Of a DNA stretch of 64,000 bases, positions 36,901 through 49,125 are shown piece by piece. The notes under the pieces are model-generated. The model was not told the DNA's origin. It worked only from the letters and a program-made list of their open reading frames with translations, and searched no databases. The stretch comes from Rhytidiadelphus loreus (taxonomy: Eukaryota > Streptophyta > Bryopsida > Hypnales > Hylocomiaceae). The stretch is taken from NCBI GenBank assembly GCA_947034895.1, contig OX344763.1:29697025-29761024 (forward strand), given 5' to 3'. Within the stretch, counting starts at the first letter, position 1. Each line of letters starts with the position of its first letter. Made by a program: the position numbers and the translations under genes.

Positions 36901-39129
36901 ACTGTATTGTTTTGATTTGTTGTCATGTAATCCTGTGAAATCATATGTCTTGTACGTATCCGTCTTGATTATAACCATTTGCAGAATTTGTTGTCGTTTT
37001 ACGTGTTCTATGTTGTACAAAACCTTCTGTTGTAATTGTAGTGTTCATTGTTGTAGCCATTGATCGAGGTAGTCGCAGTTATCAAAAGAAGTTGCTGATT
37101 GTGTTTGAAATAAAAGAGGATGGTCATGTGTACGGTCGAAGTCAACTGCAAGTGAAGGAGGGAACACAATGTTCAAGGGCATTGAAGGCAATTATCAAAT
37201 TCATTTCCACTGAAAATAGAAAGGTACTTCCATACACATGTCATTGTTCCAAATTTCTTATAGCACTTCATTTCACCCCGAATGTCTTTTCAATAGGTGA
37301 GTCCTACAACAAATGTGTGATGCTATCAAAGGTTTGGTCTTCGCTAATTCAGGGATCAATATTGTGAGTCTGAATGCGAGGTTATTTGTTTACATTGGTT
37401 GTAAAAACAGTATTGCGCTAGTGCTTCCATCCAGTGGAAATGCTGCTTCAGCTTCTCGAAAATATTTGTGGGTTCTTTTGTAAGGTGAAATTGAAGAGCA
37501 ACATATAACAATTATCTTTAAAAAATAACTGGGAAGAAGTTCTGAGGACCCAAGCACTATGAAATTCTCATGTTTTATGGGCTTTCAGGAAATCTTCAGG
37601 GTACCGATAGTGGTGTGCACAATTTAAAACCTCTCATCTTAGTGGGTGCAATGTCTATGGTGCTTGTCAAACTTCTGTAATGTGCACAACAACATTGCTG
37701 TGTATGTATTCTTAGTTTTTATTGTCTTTATTTGTATGATAAATCATTTGTTTTCTTGAAGGACATCTTATATTAAAAAAAACAATATTAGTTTCTTGAA
37801 GTTGTTTTCTAGTTGTTTTCTTGAAGTACTAACATTGTGTTTTTTCAATTCCCTTCAATATAGTAAAGCGGGATTGTACATGCTGATTACAAGCACTGTC
37901 CGGGGTCCAAACTGTTGTGTTAGATTGCCAAAGAAGTCTTCAACCCTACCTCCAGTACAAAGGTAATGTCACTTACATTTTGCTTTGCAAGAAAGTAATG
38001 ACACTTGAGTGTTAGTAGCATATCCAAGACTGCATCTTGCGGGGCATCTTGAATACCGTAGTCTGGAAACGTGGAAGCTTCTACAAGCTTCATCCTCGAC
38101 ATCTGAAATTAATGAAGCTTCTATAGTCTTTACGTTATATAATGATGTATTTTGTAGAACATTAGTTTTGTCAAATTAGGTGAGGTACTAAATCCAAATT
38201 TTTCAGTTTAAGCACATATATTGCAATCTATACCTATTTTTTCAAATATATTGTGGATGTATGACACTTTTCAATCATTCCAATCTACAGACTCTTTGTA
38301 GTGTGAAGACACGTTATAAAATTGGTGGACTATGAAGATGGTGATGAGAAGTTTGTGCAGTGACAGCTTGGCTGAAACGATACTTCAAAAGAAGTGTTGT
38401 AATCATAAGGTGCGATTTCTCCAGACCAGTGTGAATCCTTTTGTTTCTTATGGCAAGTTCTTCATGCAATCTATGTTTCTAGGCAAGAAAACTGTTGGAA
38501 CATTGACGCATCCATTGATGTACAGGAGCAATTTAAGAGTGAGTCATCACTGAGACTATTGGGGCAATGCTTACATGGATGAATTGCCAGTGATTGGGGC
38601 GCTTCATGGGCATTTTTGCAGACAAAGAGCACAAATATGCTCATCTAAAGGACAGGATTTCAGGTTCCTTCTTGCGACAATTTTCCGAAAACTTGTACAG
38701 CACAAAATCTTTACTCATTGACATTGTCAAATTCCTATATACTAAATGTTGCTAATAGGTCCTTCAACATATAGTACAGAAATGTGTAGTCCAGTCCAAC
38801 AGAGTTCAGAGCAGCTTTGCGGTCAAGAGAAGCAGTGATTCATGGAAGACAATTACAAAGAGTGCTATGCATGAAGACAAGATCATAGATCGATTGTAGC
38901 CATTCCTGAATGATTATGAAGGACTCTTCAGTTCAGAGATGAGCAGAAACATGATAATACAGAATGTGCAAAATTGTGATCTCATTAATTGAGCAGCTTC
39001 CTCTTCTCTTTTGTATACATATACTGGACATTAAAACACGAATACATGCATGTACATGAGTTTAATTCAACACTATGTAAGTGGAAACAGTAGAGCAGAA
39101 ACTTTTATATAGAGCAGAAACTTTTATAT
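33930..39129. other. CACTA 3' spacer, no supported gene
   Basis: About 5.2 kb after the transposase with only short plus-strand frames (for example 36534-36803 and 37041-37367) that lack recognisable motifs. Good exon-like borders are scarce. It could contain exons of an additional accessory gene or captured host fragments, but nothing here is specific enough to call. Confidence 0.45.
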
Positions 39130-39319
39130 GGATATGTACATATGACAAGAAATTGCCAATCAGTTGACAAAAAAATGATACAGAAATTGACAAAAAAAAC
39201 TGACAGAGTCCTACCATTGCTACTCATTGACAAAGCTTGGGCTGAAAAAAAGGCCTTCTGTCATTTCTAACAGTTTTCTGTCAAATAACTGTCAATTAGG
39301 AGCCCCTTTCCTTGTAGTG
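39130..39319. repeat. Right subterminal repeats of the CACTA element
   Basis: The last 190 bp contain CAGTTGACAAAA, AAATTGACAAAAA, ACTGACAGAG, TCATTGACAAAG, TTCTGTCATTTC, TTTCTGTCAAATAA and CTGTCAATTAGG, mirroring the left end. A duplicated 18-bp word (GAGCAGAAACTTTTATAT) sits just outside, near 39091-39130. Confidence 0.75.
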
Positions 39320-40878
39320 CATCTTGAAGAGAGATTTGCCACCATTCTTGGGAACGTGGTTGGATGTCTCTTCCGAGCACTACATATTCTCTGCTTCACA
39401 GTTAAAGTAGTGGACAAGTTCGCATTTGAAGTCTGGTGCTTGGTTTCTGGATTGTCCACCAAAGTTCACACCACTTCTGGAGGTGCAATTGAAACAATCC
39501 ATTGATTCTCTGGAGGTTGTAGTAGACGCTGATGAATTTGCCGGCCTTGATGATGATGCAAAAGCAAGGGCTATGAAGAAGAGAGAGGAAGCAGACAAGA
39601 AGATTGCGTTGAAGAATTCAGAGGCTATGGAGAAGGCAAAGGAGAGAATTGCTAAAAAGGTTTTAAAACTTGCAGGGACCGGGGAGGCATTTACGGCTAA
39701 ACAGACGAAGGGAAGGAAGGTTAAGCAACAGACTGCACCCTCTGCCACTAATGACGAGGGCTCCTAACACCAACACTCTGTATCACGAGGCACCAAATTT
39801 GATGCTGAGTATGTCTCACTCAGCGATGGTGGCATGGTCCCTCAGTTGTGGAGTTCCGAAATGACTCAAAGATTTCCATCGAAGAGTTCATTGTTAATTT
39901 CTCTCTTTTACAAGTATTGGCTAATCCACTACCCCAAGTATACCACGATATTCTGAATTTTATTGATAAGGTTAGCATTTTTTCTTCACTTCTTTATCTT
40001 CGTTGGATTAATTTTTTTAACATTATACAATTATCTTACCTTCTCTGATATTGGTTGCAGCACAAAAGGGACAAGTATCGTTTTTTTAAAGGAGTAAAGA
40101 GCCTAAAACCACGCATCGACCTTATTCTTGCGGACATGCCTAAGGATTTAACTGTTCCGGATTTGTCGGTGCCAGCAACCAACATTCCCAAGTGGAACAT
40201 GGACGCCCCCCTTTGGCTAGAAGCAGTGTTTGAGTTCGTTGATGGCCACCTACATGACGATGGAGGCCTTATCATTATCTACCCTTTGAGGGCTATTACA
40301 AGAGCCACTATTTTGAAGTATGCCACTACTTACTCTTTTGAGAAGATGAAGGATTGGTGGGGTATGAATTGGCTACATTTGGCCTCTCCAGTTTCTACTT
40401 CAAGAACGGTATATTCATTTTCATTTTCATTTTTTACTATATCTAAGAGGTTTGGGACATTAAATTTGTCCTATCTAATTCTAATTTGCAATTGTAATGA
40501 ATTTTCATGCCCTTATACATCTAGTTTTGGAATTGCATGCTCTGCATATATTTCAGTTACCGCTTGTTTTAGATGATGTTTATGATTTTGAATTATGGTT
40601 GATACATGGACCTAATGCTTGCCTAACTCTTAAGTGATTATATTCATGCAGACACAATGATTTGGAATTGCGTTGTTGGTTAGGAACTTGCCTGGTGTTG
40701 GACCTTTTAGGTTCAAATTTCAATTGTGCCCCACGTTGAAGAAATTGGGGGTGGATGTAGCACTTAACGATGTCCTACAGAATTTCACAAAGGTAGAGAC
40801 TTTGACTATAGACAAGAACTCCAAGCCTTGGAGAGGGGTGCGAGAGAAGCTCGGGGGGAACACTCCTTGTAATTTAAG
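39320..40878 (+). pseudogene. Beta-class methyltransferase-like pseudogene, middle block
   Basis: The exon interrupted at 17363 continues at 39323 through SEHYIFSASQLK, a TAG at 39408-39410, GAWFLDCPPKF, a Lys/Glu-rich helix (RAMKKREEADKKIALKN) and a TAA at 39765-39767. One base is lost near 39845, after which EFRNDSKISIEEF runs to a donor (GATAAG|GTTAGC). The next exon, 40061-40408, is intact: RIDLILADMPK matches the position and strand pattern of motif IV (DPPY/SPPW type) of amino-methyltransferases. DGHLHDDGGLIIIYP matches the following beta strand (motif V). The next exon (about 40653-40878) has a frame problem at its start and ends NSKPWRGVREK, like the EKP segment before motif I. DMPK instead of (D/S/N)PP(Y/W/F) would be non-canonical for catalysis. 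Confidence 0.55.
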
Positions 40879-40949
40879 GTATACACCTCAGTTCATAGGG
40901 TATTTGATGTGGGGCTATTTAGCTTCATTATTGTATTTAAAATGATCGT

Positions 40950-42250
40950 ATATTTACATAAAAAGCTACGAAGGGCATATTTTCAATACCCTATGATTTT
41001 TTATAAATTCAGTCATCTAGTTTTATAATTGGGCTATCTTATATATAAAACTTATTTATCCATTTTTTAAATTTACATATATGATATGCACCATAAAACC
41101 AATGTCTCGCGTTTATACTTAATTTTTTGCAATACTAGTACTGTAAAACAATTTAAGATGATAACAAATAAGAATGTACACTTCAACCTTAGTTTAGGAT
41201 ATTTTTAAATTCTATACCATGTAATCTAGTAACAACCTAGTATGGAAAGGAACAAGCAACATCATAGAAGCATCAAATATAGTCATGATGCTGAAACTAT
41301 GAGAAGCACCAATACGAATAGTTAATAATATAACACAAAAAAAATGAAAAATAAGCATTCAGAAAACACTACAGATTCATAGAAGAATATGACCTTTACT
41401 ATAACATAAAGAGTATATATGTTTAATTTGTTCATATGCATTTGCAAATTGCAATGGTTTAGAATTTAGGATATAAAATAAAATAGTGTTTATAAAACAC
41501 TAGTATAAACTAGATGATTCTTAACATTTATAAGAATATATACAAGCAATCATGCCATATCCGCATGTCCACAATGTCAAGTCACACCTTCGATGCATGT
41601 CACTCATACAGCTCCAATGTTGGCCAACTTGCAGCAGTTCATTTCCTCCCTAAGATAGATCGCCCATGCAGCTTCATTAAGCTGCCATCATTTCTATTCC
41701 CAAGTGAATTGAAGTGACCACCTTTAATCTGCACCTTGGTAATCATAACAACATAACCAACACATGCACACAAAGAACTAACTAATTCTAACAATATTAT
41801 GAATGCTCAATACATTTTACTCAACACTAATTAACAATTAGCACCCTAGAATTCCAAACTGAAATTTTGGTTAAAAATATGATAACTTATATTAAAATCC
41901 TAGCCTAGTATAATTTTATATTCAAAGCTGCACACCTATTCTAAATACAAAATTCTGTAATATTTATCCTAAAACCTTCACTCCAATTATTAAGCATGCA
42001 AAACCAATTCATAATCCAATAAATAAAAATTGCACCAATTTTCCAATTTTTAACCTACCTTATACTTGTGATTTTTGCAACCAATCTCAATAACCTTAGC
42101 CTATATTTTAACATTAACTTTAAAGATACATAATAGGAATACGTGAAGAAAAAAAAAAGTAAGACCAAGCAATTGACATTGACACAAAATAACAATAACA
42201 ATTTCAGCCACATGCAAGAAGACAATAAAAACATATAAGAATGCCTTTCA
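40950..42250. other. AT-rich intergenic or intronic DNA
   Basis: No gene, RNA or bordered repeat seen. If the blocks at 40878 and 51553 belong to one gene, this is the start of a 10.7-kb intron filled with transposon-derived DNA. Confidence 0.45.
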
Positions 42251-42256
42251 CAGAAT

Positions 42257-45200
42257 TTATTTTCTAGCAATAACAAAATCGTTAAGAGAAGCAGCATCCT
42301 CTTGATCTAATGAAAAAAATTTAGAATTTGGATTATATGTTAAAGTCACAGTTGCAATTATTGAATCAACATCTATCCATTTGTGGTCTGAATCGTCATA
42401 CTTAAATTTCAAATGCCCAGGGGCTTTGATGAACCAATTAAGTAGTACCATAGCAACAGGTGAAGAAATACCTTTCTTGTTGGTTCGAATAGGTCGGTTC
42501 ATGAGATCAGTAGGCTGTCTAGACAAGCCCCACTTCGTCCCAACTCATCTTCTCATTTTTTGAATCCGCCCAACCCACCAAGTTCCTTCATCTACACCTT
42601 CTAGGATGCTAGAAGGTGCCCCATTTCGTGCACCTTGCCCCCTTTTCCTTTTCAAAGCAGACTTTACAGTAGAGGACTTTGTTAAGGTGCTTCTTTGCAC
42701 AAAAAAAACACCACAGTCAGAACCAAGCCCTAATAGGCATGTGTTAGTAGAAGCAGCAGCTGAAATGTAGTCTTCACTATTATTAAAATAAATTGAATTA
42801 CGCACCCTAGTCAACCTATCCTTAGAAAGAAAAGGATTTCCATTCAATTGTGACACTAGGGTGGACTTAAAAATTTGACAACCTTCAAATTCAACTACAG
42901 GCACAATCTGATCTGGAATAACCATAGTAGACACTTGCACTTCTTGAGAGTCCAACATTTCATTGAAAACATCACGAGTCTCTTCTTCAAGTAATGCCAA
43001 AGAATCAAGACCATCATCTACAAATTCATCTTCTAAATCATTTTCAAGGACAGAGTGAAGGTCCTCACCAAGATCTTCAGAATCCACTACAAATGGCACT
43101 TGCAAAGCCTCTCGAAGGACCTCTGAATCTCCATCTTCACCTGCAATAGGTGATTTGCTTGGCACAAATGCTAAGTGTTTAGGGTCAATTTTTTCAAACT
43201 TCCATGGGGTATGAAACCATTCTTTTCTTTTGGCTACACTTGAAGGGGCCATGTTCAGTATTCGTAAGAGTTTCTGGGCTTCTCTAAATCCCTCTTGCAA
43301 AGCTTGGATGACTTGCTCATTGTCACTGATGAGACTATAGTCTCCTAAATCACAAGGAGTTTCACCATCCTCTAAAGGGTGCAATTTCGCCCATATATTC
43401 TCCATCTTGTTGTGCACACATCCAAACTTTAATCCATTGTTGCCATACTCAATACCTGCCAGAGAATTCAAGATATTTGCAGACCCCACCAACTCATGAA
43501 AATCATAAGCCCTTTCTAAACCTACCATGCCACCAATTTTAGAGAAAAATATTTCACAAGAATCACTACCTGTGAGATGAAGAGGGACAGCCAAATGGGG
43601 ATATTTATCTCTAAAGTGAGTTACTAATAAAACCACAAAATGACATGAAAGTTGCACATCAATAAAACATTGTTGAGACACAAAGTTCTCAGATGCATTA
43701 GGTTTTTGAGAATTCCCAAAAACTGAATGGTCACCATGTTGGAGCCAAAGCTTCCAAAGGCGGAAAAAAAAAAACTTTTGCAGCAAGAACTAACCTAGAT
43801 CTCAAATCAAGCATAGGAGAAGCAAAGATATCTATGTAATCAGCATACACTTCCAAATACATCTCTGTAGCCAAAGTGCGCTCTAGATGAACATCAGGTG
43901 TTGTCCTCAACTTAGCTAAGCAAATCCGAGTCTTTCTCTGGCATATGCGTTGGGCAGATGCCCAATTTTGTCTATCCCTTCTATCTATATCTTCAGTCTT
44001 CAATCCATGTTCATCAACTGTGAATTTGTTATACACAAGACCTAAATGTTGAAGACAAGCAATATCACCACCTAGTTGGAGGACCCTTACCAGGGAATCC
44101 AAAGGATTAACTAACTTCTTCCCGTTGTGGATGTAGTCTTGGTCATGGAGATCAAATGCATCACCCATAGCATCTAATCCTGCTGTCAACAACCAACCAT
44201 CCCAATTCACCTTCAATCAAGGTCCAGCTGTAATCTTATAATCTTCCACCATCAGCTGGCGCCTTCTTGAATCACCATCACTTGCATGGCCTACAATTGG
44301 CCCAACTAAGTCCTTGCATTCTTTATCCCACAACTAGTCAATCAAGCCCCATTGTTTTCGTACCCATGAAGAGTCAAAACAATTACATGTATTGCAAACC
44401 ACCAAAACAAGTCGCGGCAATTTGTCGTGTAGTGGATTCACTACAATCACCCTGGCAAAACCTCCCACCTTGTAAGTACGGAAACTTTGAACAATCTTAT
44501 TGTATCCAGCCTCTCCAACCCCTACAACAGGCTTAAATGATGACACACATACATGATCTGCCATTACCCCACAAAACCTAGCCAAGGTATCCCATTTTTG
44601 TTCCCATGACACCCTTGATTTAACCTTTGTTTCATCTTCTGCTAGTATAACAGGTACTGGTCCTACAATCCCATGGAGAATCTTTGCATCTTTGTATATT
44701 TCAGCCACTGAGGCAAAAATATTGGCATGCTCCCCAGGAATGAATTGCACACCTTTCTTATTTTCTTTTCTTATTGTCTTAAATGATGGACCAGAGAAGT
44801 TTAATGAAAAGAGATCACACATCCTCCTTCCCCCATATATTTTCATAGCTTGACCAAAGGATTTTGTATTACTTCTAAACCTATATCCTTGTTTACCCTT
44901 ATTTAGGTTAGATGCAACATCCCTCATGAAATCCCAAAGAGCAGGCTTTCCTCCAAATGCACCAAATCTATGAGCAGAAATGATATCATTACAAAATTTA
45001 ACCAAATTTTGTTGACTACAAGCTTCTTTTGCAGACTCTTTTAGGCTAGGCCTTTTAATTCTTAATTGCACAATGCGTGCTTTAGCTGCCCAGTGATACA
45101 TTCTTTCAAGCCTCAATTTCTTTGTGATTATCCTACTATGATTGGACAACTCATTGACTTGTAAATATCCCAATCTACGTCCTTTGTCTATACCCCTAGT

Positions 45201-46709
45201 ACCCCGCTTTTCTAGGGCTCTATCTTCACGTACTACACGCATTCTAAAGTCATCCTCCAAGCAAATTCGGCTACAAAAACTACAACAAAAATTAGGGAAG
45301 GAACTACCAGATGTACTGAACCGGGCACAATTCTTATGCCTAAATGTACCATTTACATTGACAAACTTGCTATCTACCTGAAATGATTGACAAAGATGGG
45401 GTTCAGAATACCAATTGACACCAGGATGTGGATCATTTAGCAAACCATTCACAACATAAGTATTGCTAGCATACATACAAGTTGGTTCTTTAAAACCCCA
45501 ACACATTAATCCAAGCAAATAAGACCGATCCAACAAAGGAGATTCACCTTCTTGGCTGCTGTCTCCACCACTTTTGAACCAAGCATGCAAATCCTTCTGG
45601 TTTGAATTTACAGCACCACTTGATTTTCGAGTTGGCCTTCCTCTCTTACCAGTGGCCAATGCTGGACGCATGTTCTTAGCATTGTGAGCATCTTCTAATG
45701 CTTTCTCATGCTTTGTCCCACCAAGATGGTTCCTAAGGTTAGCTTCCAGATTTTTTTTTGGAGGACATAACTGAAAAAAATCCCCACAGTAAGTGCACTT
45801 AACCTTATACCAAAAGCTCTTAACCTCAACACAATCAAGGTCCCCAACCACCACAAAAGGAATAGGGTCAGAGAAAACACTATGATTGACACTAGCAACA
45901 AGTTTGGCACCCTCATCTATCAAAACTTTGTGATCTACAGCAGTTAATATGATTGTCTTCCCTTTGGGTGCAGCTGATTGAGGGTGATTACAAAAATCTA
46001 CACCCTTCCTTCTACACCAACTCCATATGTGTCTATTTGACATTAAATGGCTCTTACGAAAATTTGAAAACAAATTCGAAGTAGTGACTTTTGTATGACC
46101 ACCACTCCCACCCCCAATATCCTTGCAGCATTCCTCACAATAAACCTTCAGAACTCCAACCCCATCTTGATCCCAAGACTTTAGGGACCAGTTGTGGTCT
46201 TCAAGGGAAATCTACTTCAGTTCATTCCTCAATTTCTCCTCCCCTTTAAAATACAATTCCATAACTTCTTTTGAAATTAAAAGGGATTTTAGCAACCTAG
46301 ATTCTGATGAACTAACCCTAGAGCAAGCTGCTGGATTTACTGGAATACCCTCAACAGCAACATCTTGGCAAGGAATACCTTCAACTTCAGTGTCTTCAGA
46401 TGGAGCTGATTCGAAGATAAAGGACTCACCACCAACACGTAGATGCTTATTTCCATCATCACCCTGGGACTCCGTGGGAATGATGTAAATCTCTGGCAAG
46501 ATGGTGTTCAATTTCTCAAGCTTCATGTTAATCCTAACTTTGTCTTCCACATCCCAAAACAAGAATGGCCAATCCACCACATCTGCATCTTCCAACCTTA
46601 CCCGAAGGTTGGCATAGGACTTGCCTTCCTTTGCATTAATGGGACCAATCTTCTCTGGATTGCTCCATTCATGCTCCAAAGAGAATAGCTTAACCTTGAA
46701 TGACGTCAT
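42257..46709 (-). pseudogene. Intronless ~1,480-codon transposase-like pseudogene (P-element/THAP9-like?)
   Basis: From an ATG at 46709 one frame runs to 42257 with TAG at 46212-46214, TAG at 44334-44336, TGA at 44217-44219 and TGA at 42545-42547. The only shift is one extra base in an A11 run (43764-43774). The N-terminal 80 residues form a small domain (EHEWSNPEKIGPI, VDWPFLFWDVEDKVRI). A region with CEECC and other Cys follows, then a C2H2-like finger CTYCGDFFQLC..LRNHLGGTKH, an AT-hook-like KRGRPTRKS, and a Cys-rich block (CCSFCSRIC). The central part contains GPVPVILAEDETKVKSRV and then GPIVGHASDGDSRRRQLM. The C-terminal part has IDRRDRQNWASAQRI and LHLTGSDSCEIFFSKIGGM, similar in pattern to the C-terminal EN/FF motif region of P-element/THAP9-type transposases. 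The acidic residues AEDE and SDGD are candidates for an RNase-H-type active site. Family placement is uncertain; the long intronless frame argues for a transposon or retrocopied gene. Confidence 0.5.
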
Positions 46710-48560
46710 GCACCCTAAACCCTGACCACCAACATTTACAATTTCTCAGTATACCTTAAAGTAAATAGGCAGCCATTCACATATACAAAAAACAACAAAA
46801 CCAAAAAATAGGATGTAACCAAAATAATTTGGTAGGAAGTGTATCGGAAATTCACCTTTAACTCTCACAAAATTGAAGCTACAAATCTGTAAAAACAATT
46901 GATCCCAAAATTGAAGTAGCCTTGATCTTTAAGATTCTCAACCCTGCATTATACAAAGATGACGGCATTAAAATCATGTTTGCCACTCATACAAGCTATC
47001 ACAAATGTATCAAAGGCCTTTAAAGAGACCTAATACCAATCATAAAGACTAAAAGGAATAATTCAATACTAGTCACAGCTCTATGCCTTCAATCTAGATT
47101 GGTATCAACTTTGAAAACCCATAAATGATAAGACAACAATATTGATTGAGAAAGCATTACCCCAGAATGATTTGTAGCATCTGTTGTGACCCCACTGAAT
47201 GCTGATATTGCCTCAAAGACCTAGAGAAAATGTCCCATTTTTTTGTTATAAGAATACCATGAGAAAATTCTTGACAGAGCATGCTTAGGAGTAAAACAAG
47301 CACAGAGGACAAGGCTGAAATTGTTGACTTAGACCTACTTTAGCACTTACCAATGATCACTCTAACATGACACCAACTTAGAGAACATACTAAACATTGC
47401 AAACAACACTAATCCTAATTTCGAGCTATTTTCAAACTAAAGAAGTGTAAACTGCTAATAAAAAACATGCAAATGGTAAGTTAAGATTGTTACCTGAAAA
47501 CACTAGATTTTGCCAAGCCCCATTCCTGAAATTGTGAAGCACTTTCTTGCAATGTGATCACAATATGTACTCCAACAAAAGAATGTAATCCAAGTTTTGT
47601 GATTTTCTTCAATAACAATTCCCAATAATTCACTGAATTGCAAAAGATGATCAACTACTTGATTTTTATCTGTGAGACATCACAAAGAGTTCATTGGTTA
47701 GAATCCCACAACCATTTCAGATTGAAAGTCATACTTTCATGAAAAACTGAACTATACACCAACAAAACTCATCACTCATCACAACCCCAATGACAAAGGT
47801 AATCTGATTGAAACTCGTCCTTGCTAAAGCATGAATTTATAATAGTATTCTTTATCCCATGTGTCAATATGATTTCTAAGAGACTAGCAATTCATAGAGT
47901 TTTAGCACTTCTCTACAGTAGCCAAATAATAGCTATTCAAGGCCATATCTCAAATGAAACCAAGATTCTAATGAAAATACCAAGCACCTATAGTGAACTA
48001 CAAGAAATATTGCTAGTGAAAATTTTTGCTCTACTAGCAAACTACACTAGACTACCAAAGACTACAACAATTGGACTACCAAAGACTACAATAAACTATG
48101 AGGTGTACTACCAAAGGACTACACCTCACAATTCTCTAAGAGTCCTTTAAATAGATAAGATCAATCATTGTTGGAGATGTAGTTATACCGAGAGAATTGA
48201 TGCTAGAATAGCCAAAACTGTGACTAGAATATACACCAATGCCCTGCAAAAAAATTCCAGGACCTGCAAACCAAACGAGATATTGAGTTAGGATGGATTT
48301 GTGGGCTGGGCCACCACCAAAAATTATAGACCAGATGTTGCTCTATTAAGTAGAATGCCAATATCATACTCAAGGTATGCAATCATGAGATTATATCACA
48401 CTTTGCTTAAGTTAATAGGACAAGAAATTATTTTTTTAAATGAAAGAAGTTTAATCAACAAGAACTAAAATGAAACACAAGAAAGGCTGCAATTCTATTG
48501 CATATAGCCTATCTGATTCTAAAGCTGAAGGCAATTACTCAAAGAGGTGATACGCACAGT
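46710..48560. other. Upstream flank of the transposase-like pseudogene, no gene seen
   Basis: AT-rich DNA with short frames only. A small internal duplication (TTGGACTACCAAAGACTACAA type) lies near 48040-48120. I could not find terminal inverted repeats flanking the pseudogene. Confidence 0.4.
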
Positions 48561-48954
48561 GACATCAATAAAACATGGTCGATGGCGTAGTGGTACAAAA
48601 GAAGACTATCCGCTATGAAGTACCTTTTTTTTTCTCTGCCTGCACAAGAAGACCTCGATGTTGTACTTCACTGGCTCCTTTCCAAGCTGCTCGCGTGCCC
48701 ACACTGTTTTCAGCAAAGAGATTTTTGACGCTTATCAACAGGTGGACACTCCTGCAAACAAACGAGAGAGCAATCAGTTGTTTGTGGGTAGCACAATTTT
48801 GTTACAATGATGAGCGGAGAGATGATTTAATGAGACTAACAGGTATCTTGTTGTCAATGTAGATAGAGGAATTCGAAGGCGATCGAGGTTTGTCGTCAAG
48901 GAGGCGAATCTAGTTTTGATTCACGAATGTGCAACTGGCAAGAAGCGATTGCGA

Positions 48955-49125
48955 AGAATGTGCCGTGGTTTTGCTTGGCGGGGGGTAAGCAGCAACTGGC
49001 GCCGTGGTTTTGCTTGGTGGGGGGTAAACAGCAACTGGCGCCGTGGTTTTGCTTGGTGGGGGGTAAACAGCAGCTGGCGTTGTGGTTTTGCTTGGCGGAG
49101 GGTAAGTAGCAACTGGCGCCGTGGG
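48955..49125. repeat. 39-bp minisatellite, four copies; Pro-rich on the minus strand
   Basis: Four copies of a 39-bp unit with CGTGGTTTTGCTTGGCGGGG and GTAAACAGCAACTGGCGC occur at about 48963, 49002, 49041 and 49080. Because the unit is a multiple of three, the minus strand reads a 13-residue repeat YPPPSKTTAPVAV, extensin-like in composition. The frame extends from 49176 to 48910 without signal peptide or anchor. It may be a fragment of a cell-wall-type protein gene or a chance product of the repeat. Confidence 0.7.

Larger units (their letters stand above)
17364..39319 (+). mobile_element. 22-kb CACTA (En/Spm) transposon inside an exon
   Basis: The left end CACTACAGGGGGAAG starts at 17364 and the right end CCCCTTTCCTTGTAGTG stops at 39319. 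The terminal inverted repeat is CACTACA with an imperfect extension. The target duplication is CAT (17361-17363 and 39320-39322). Deleting the element and one CAT rejoins the interrupted reading frame, which confirms the borders. Multiple TTGACA / TGTCAA subterminal repeats lie at both ends. It encodes a TNP2-type transposase on the plus strand and a TnpA-like protein on the minus strand. At 21,956 bp it is long for the superfamily, with more than 10 kb of spacer not explained by these two genes. Confidence 0.92.

Noticed and set aside
2090..46709. In-frame stops as a sign of an alternative genetic code, readthrough or U-to-C RNA editing
   Set aside because: The intact CACTA transposase and the polyamine oxidase gene use the standard code. 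U-to-C editing of stops is known from plant organelles, whereas this DNA is nuclear, with CACTA elements and spliceosomal introns. Several frames also carry real shifts.
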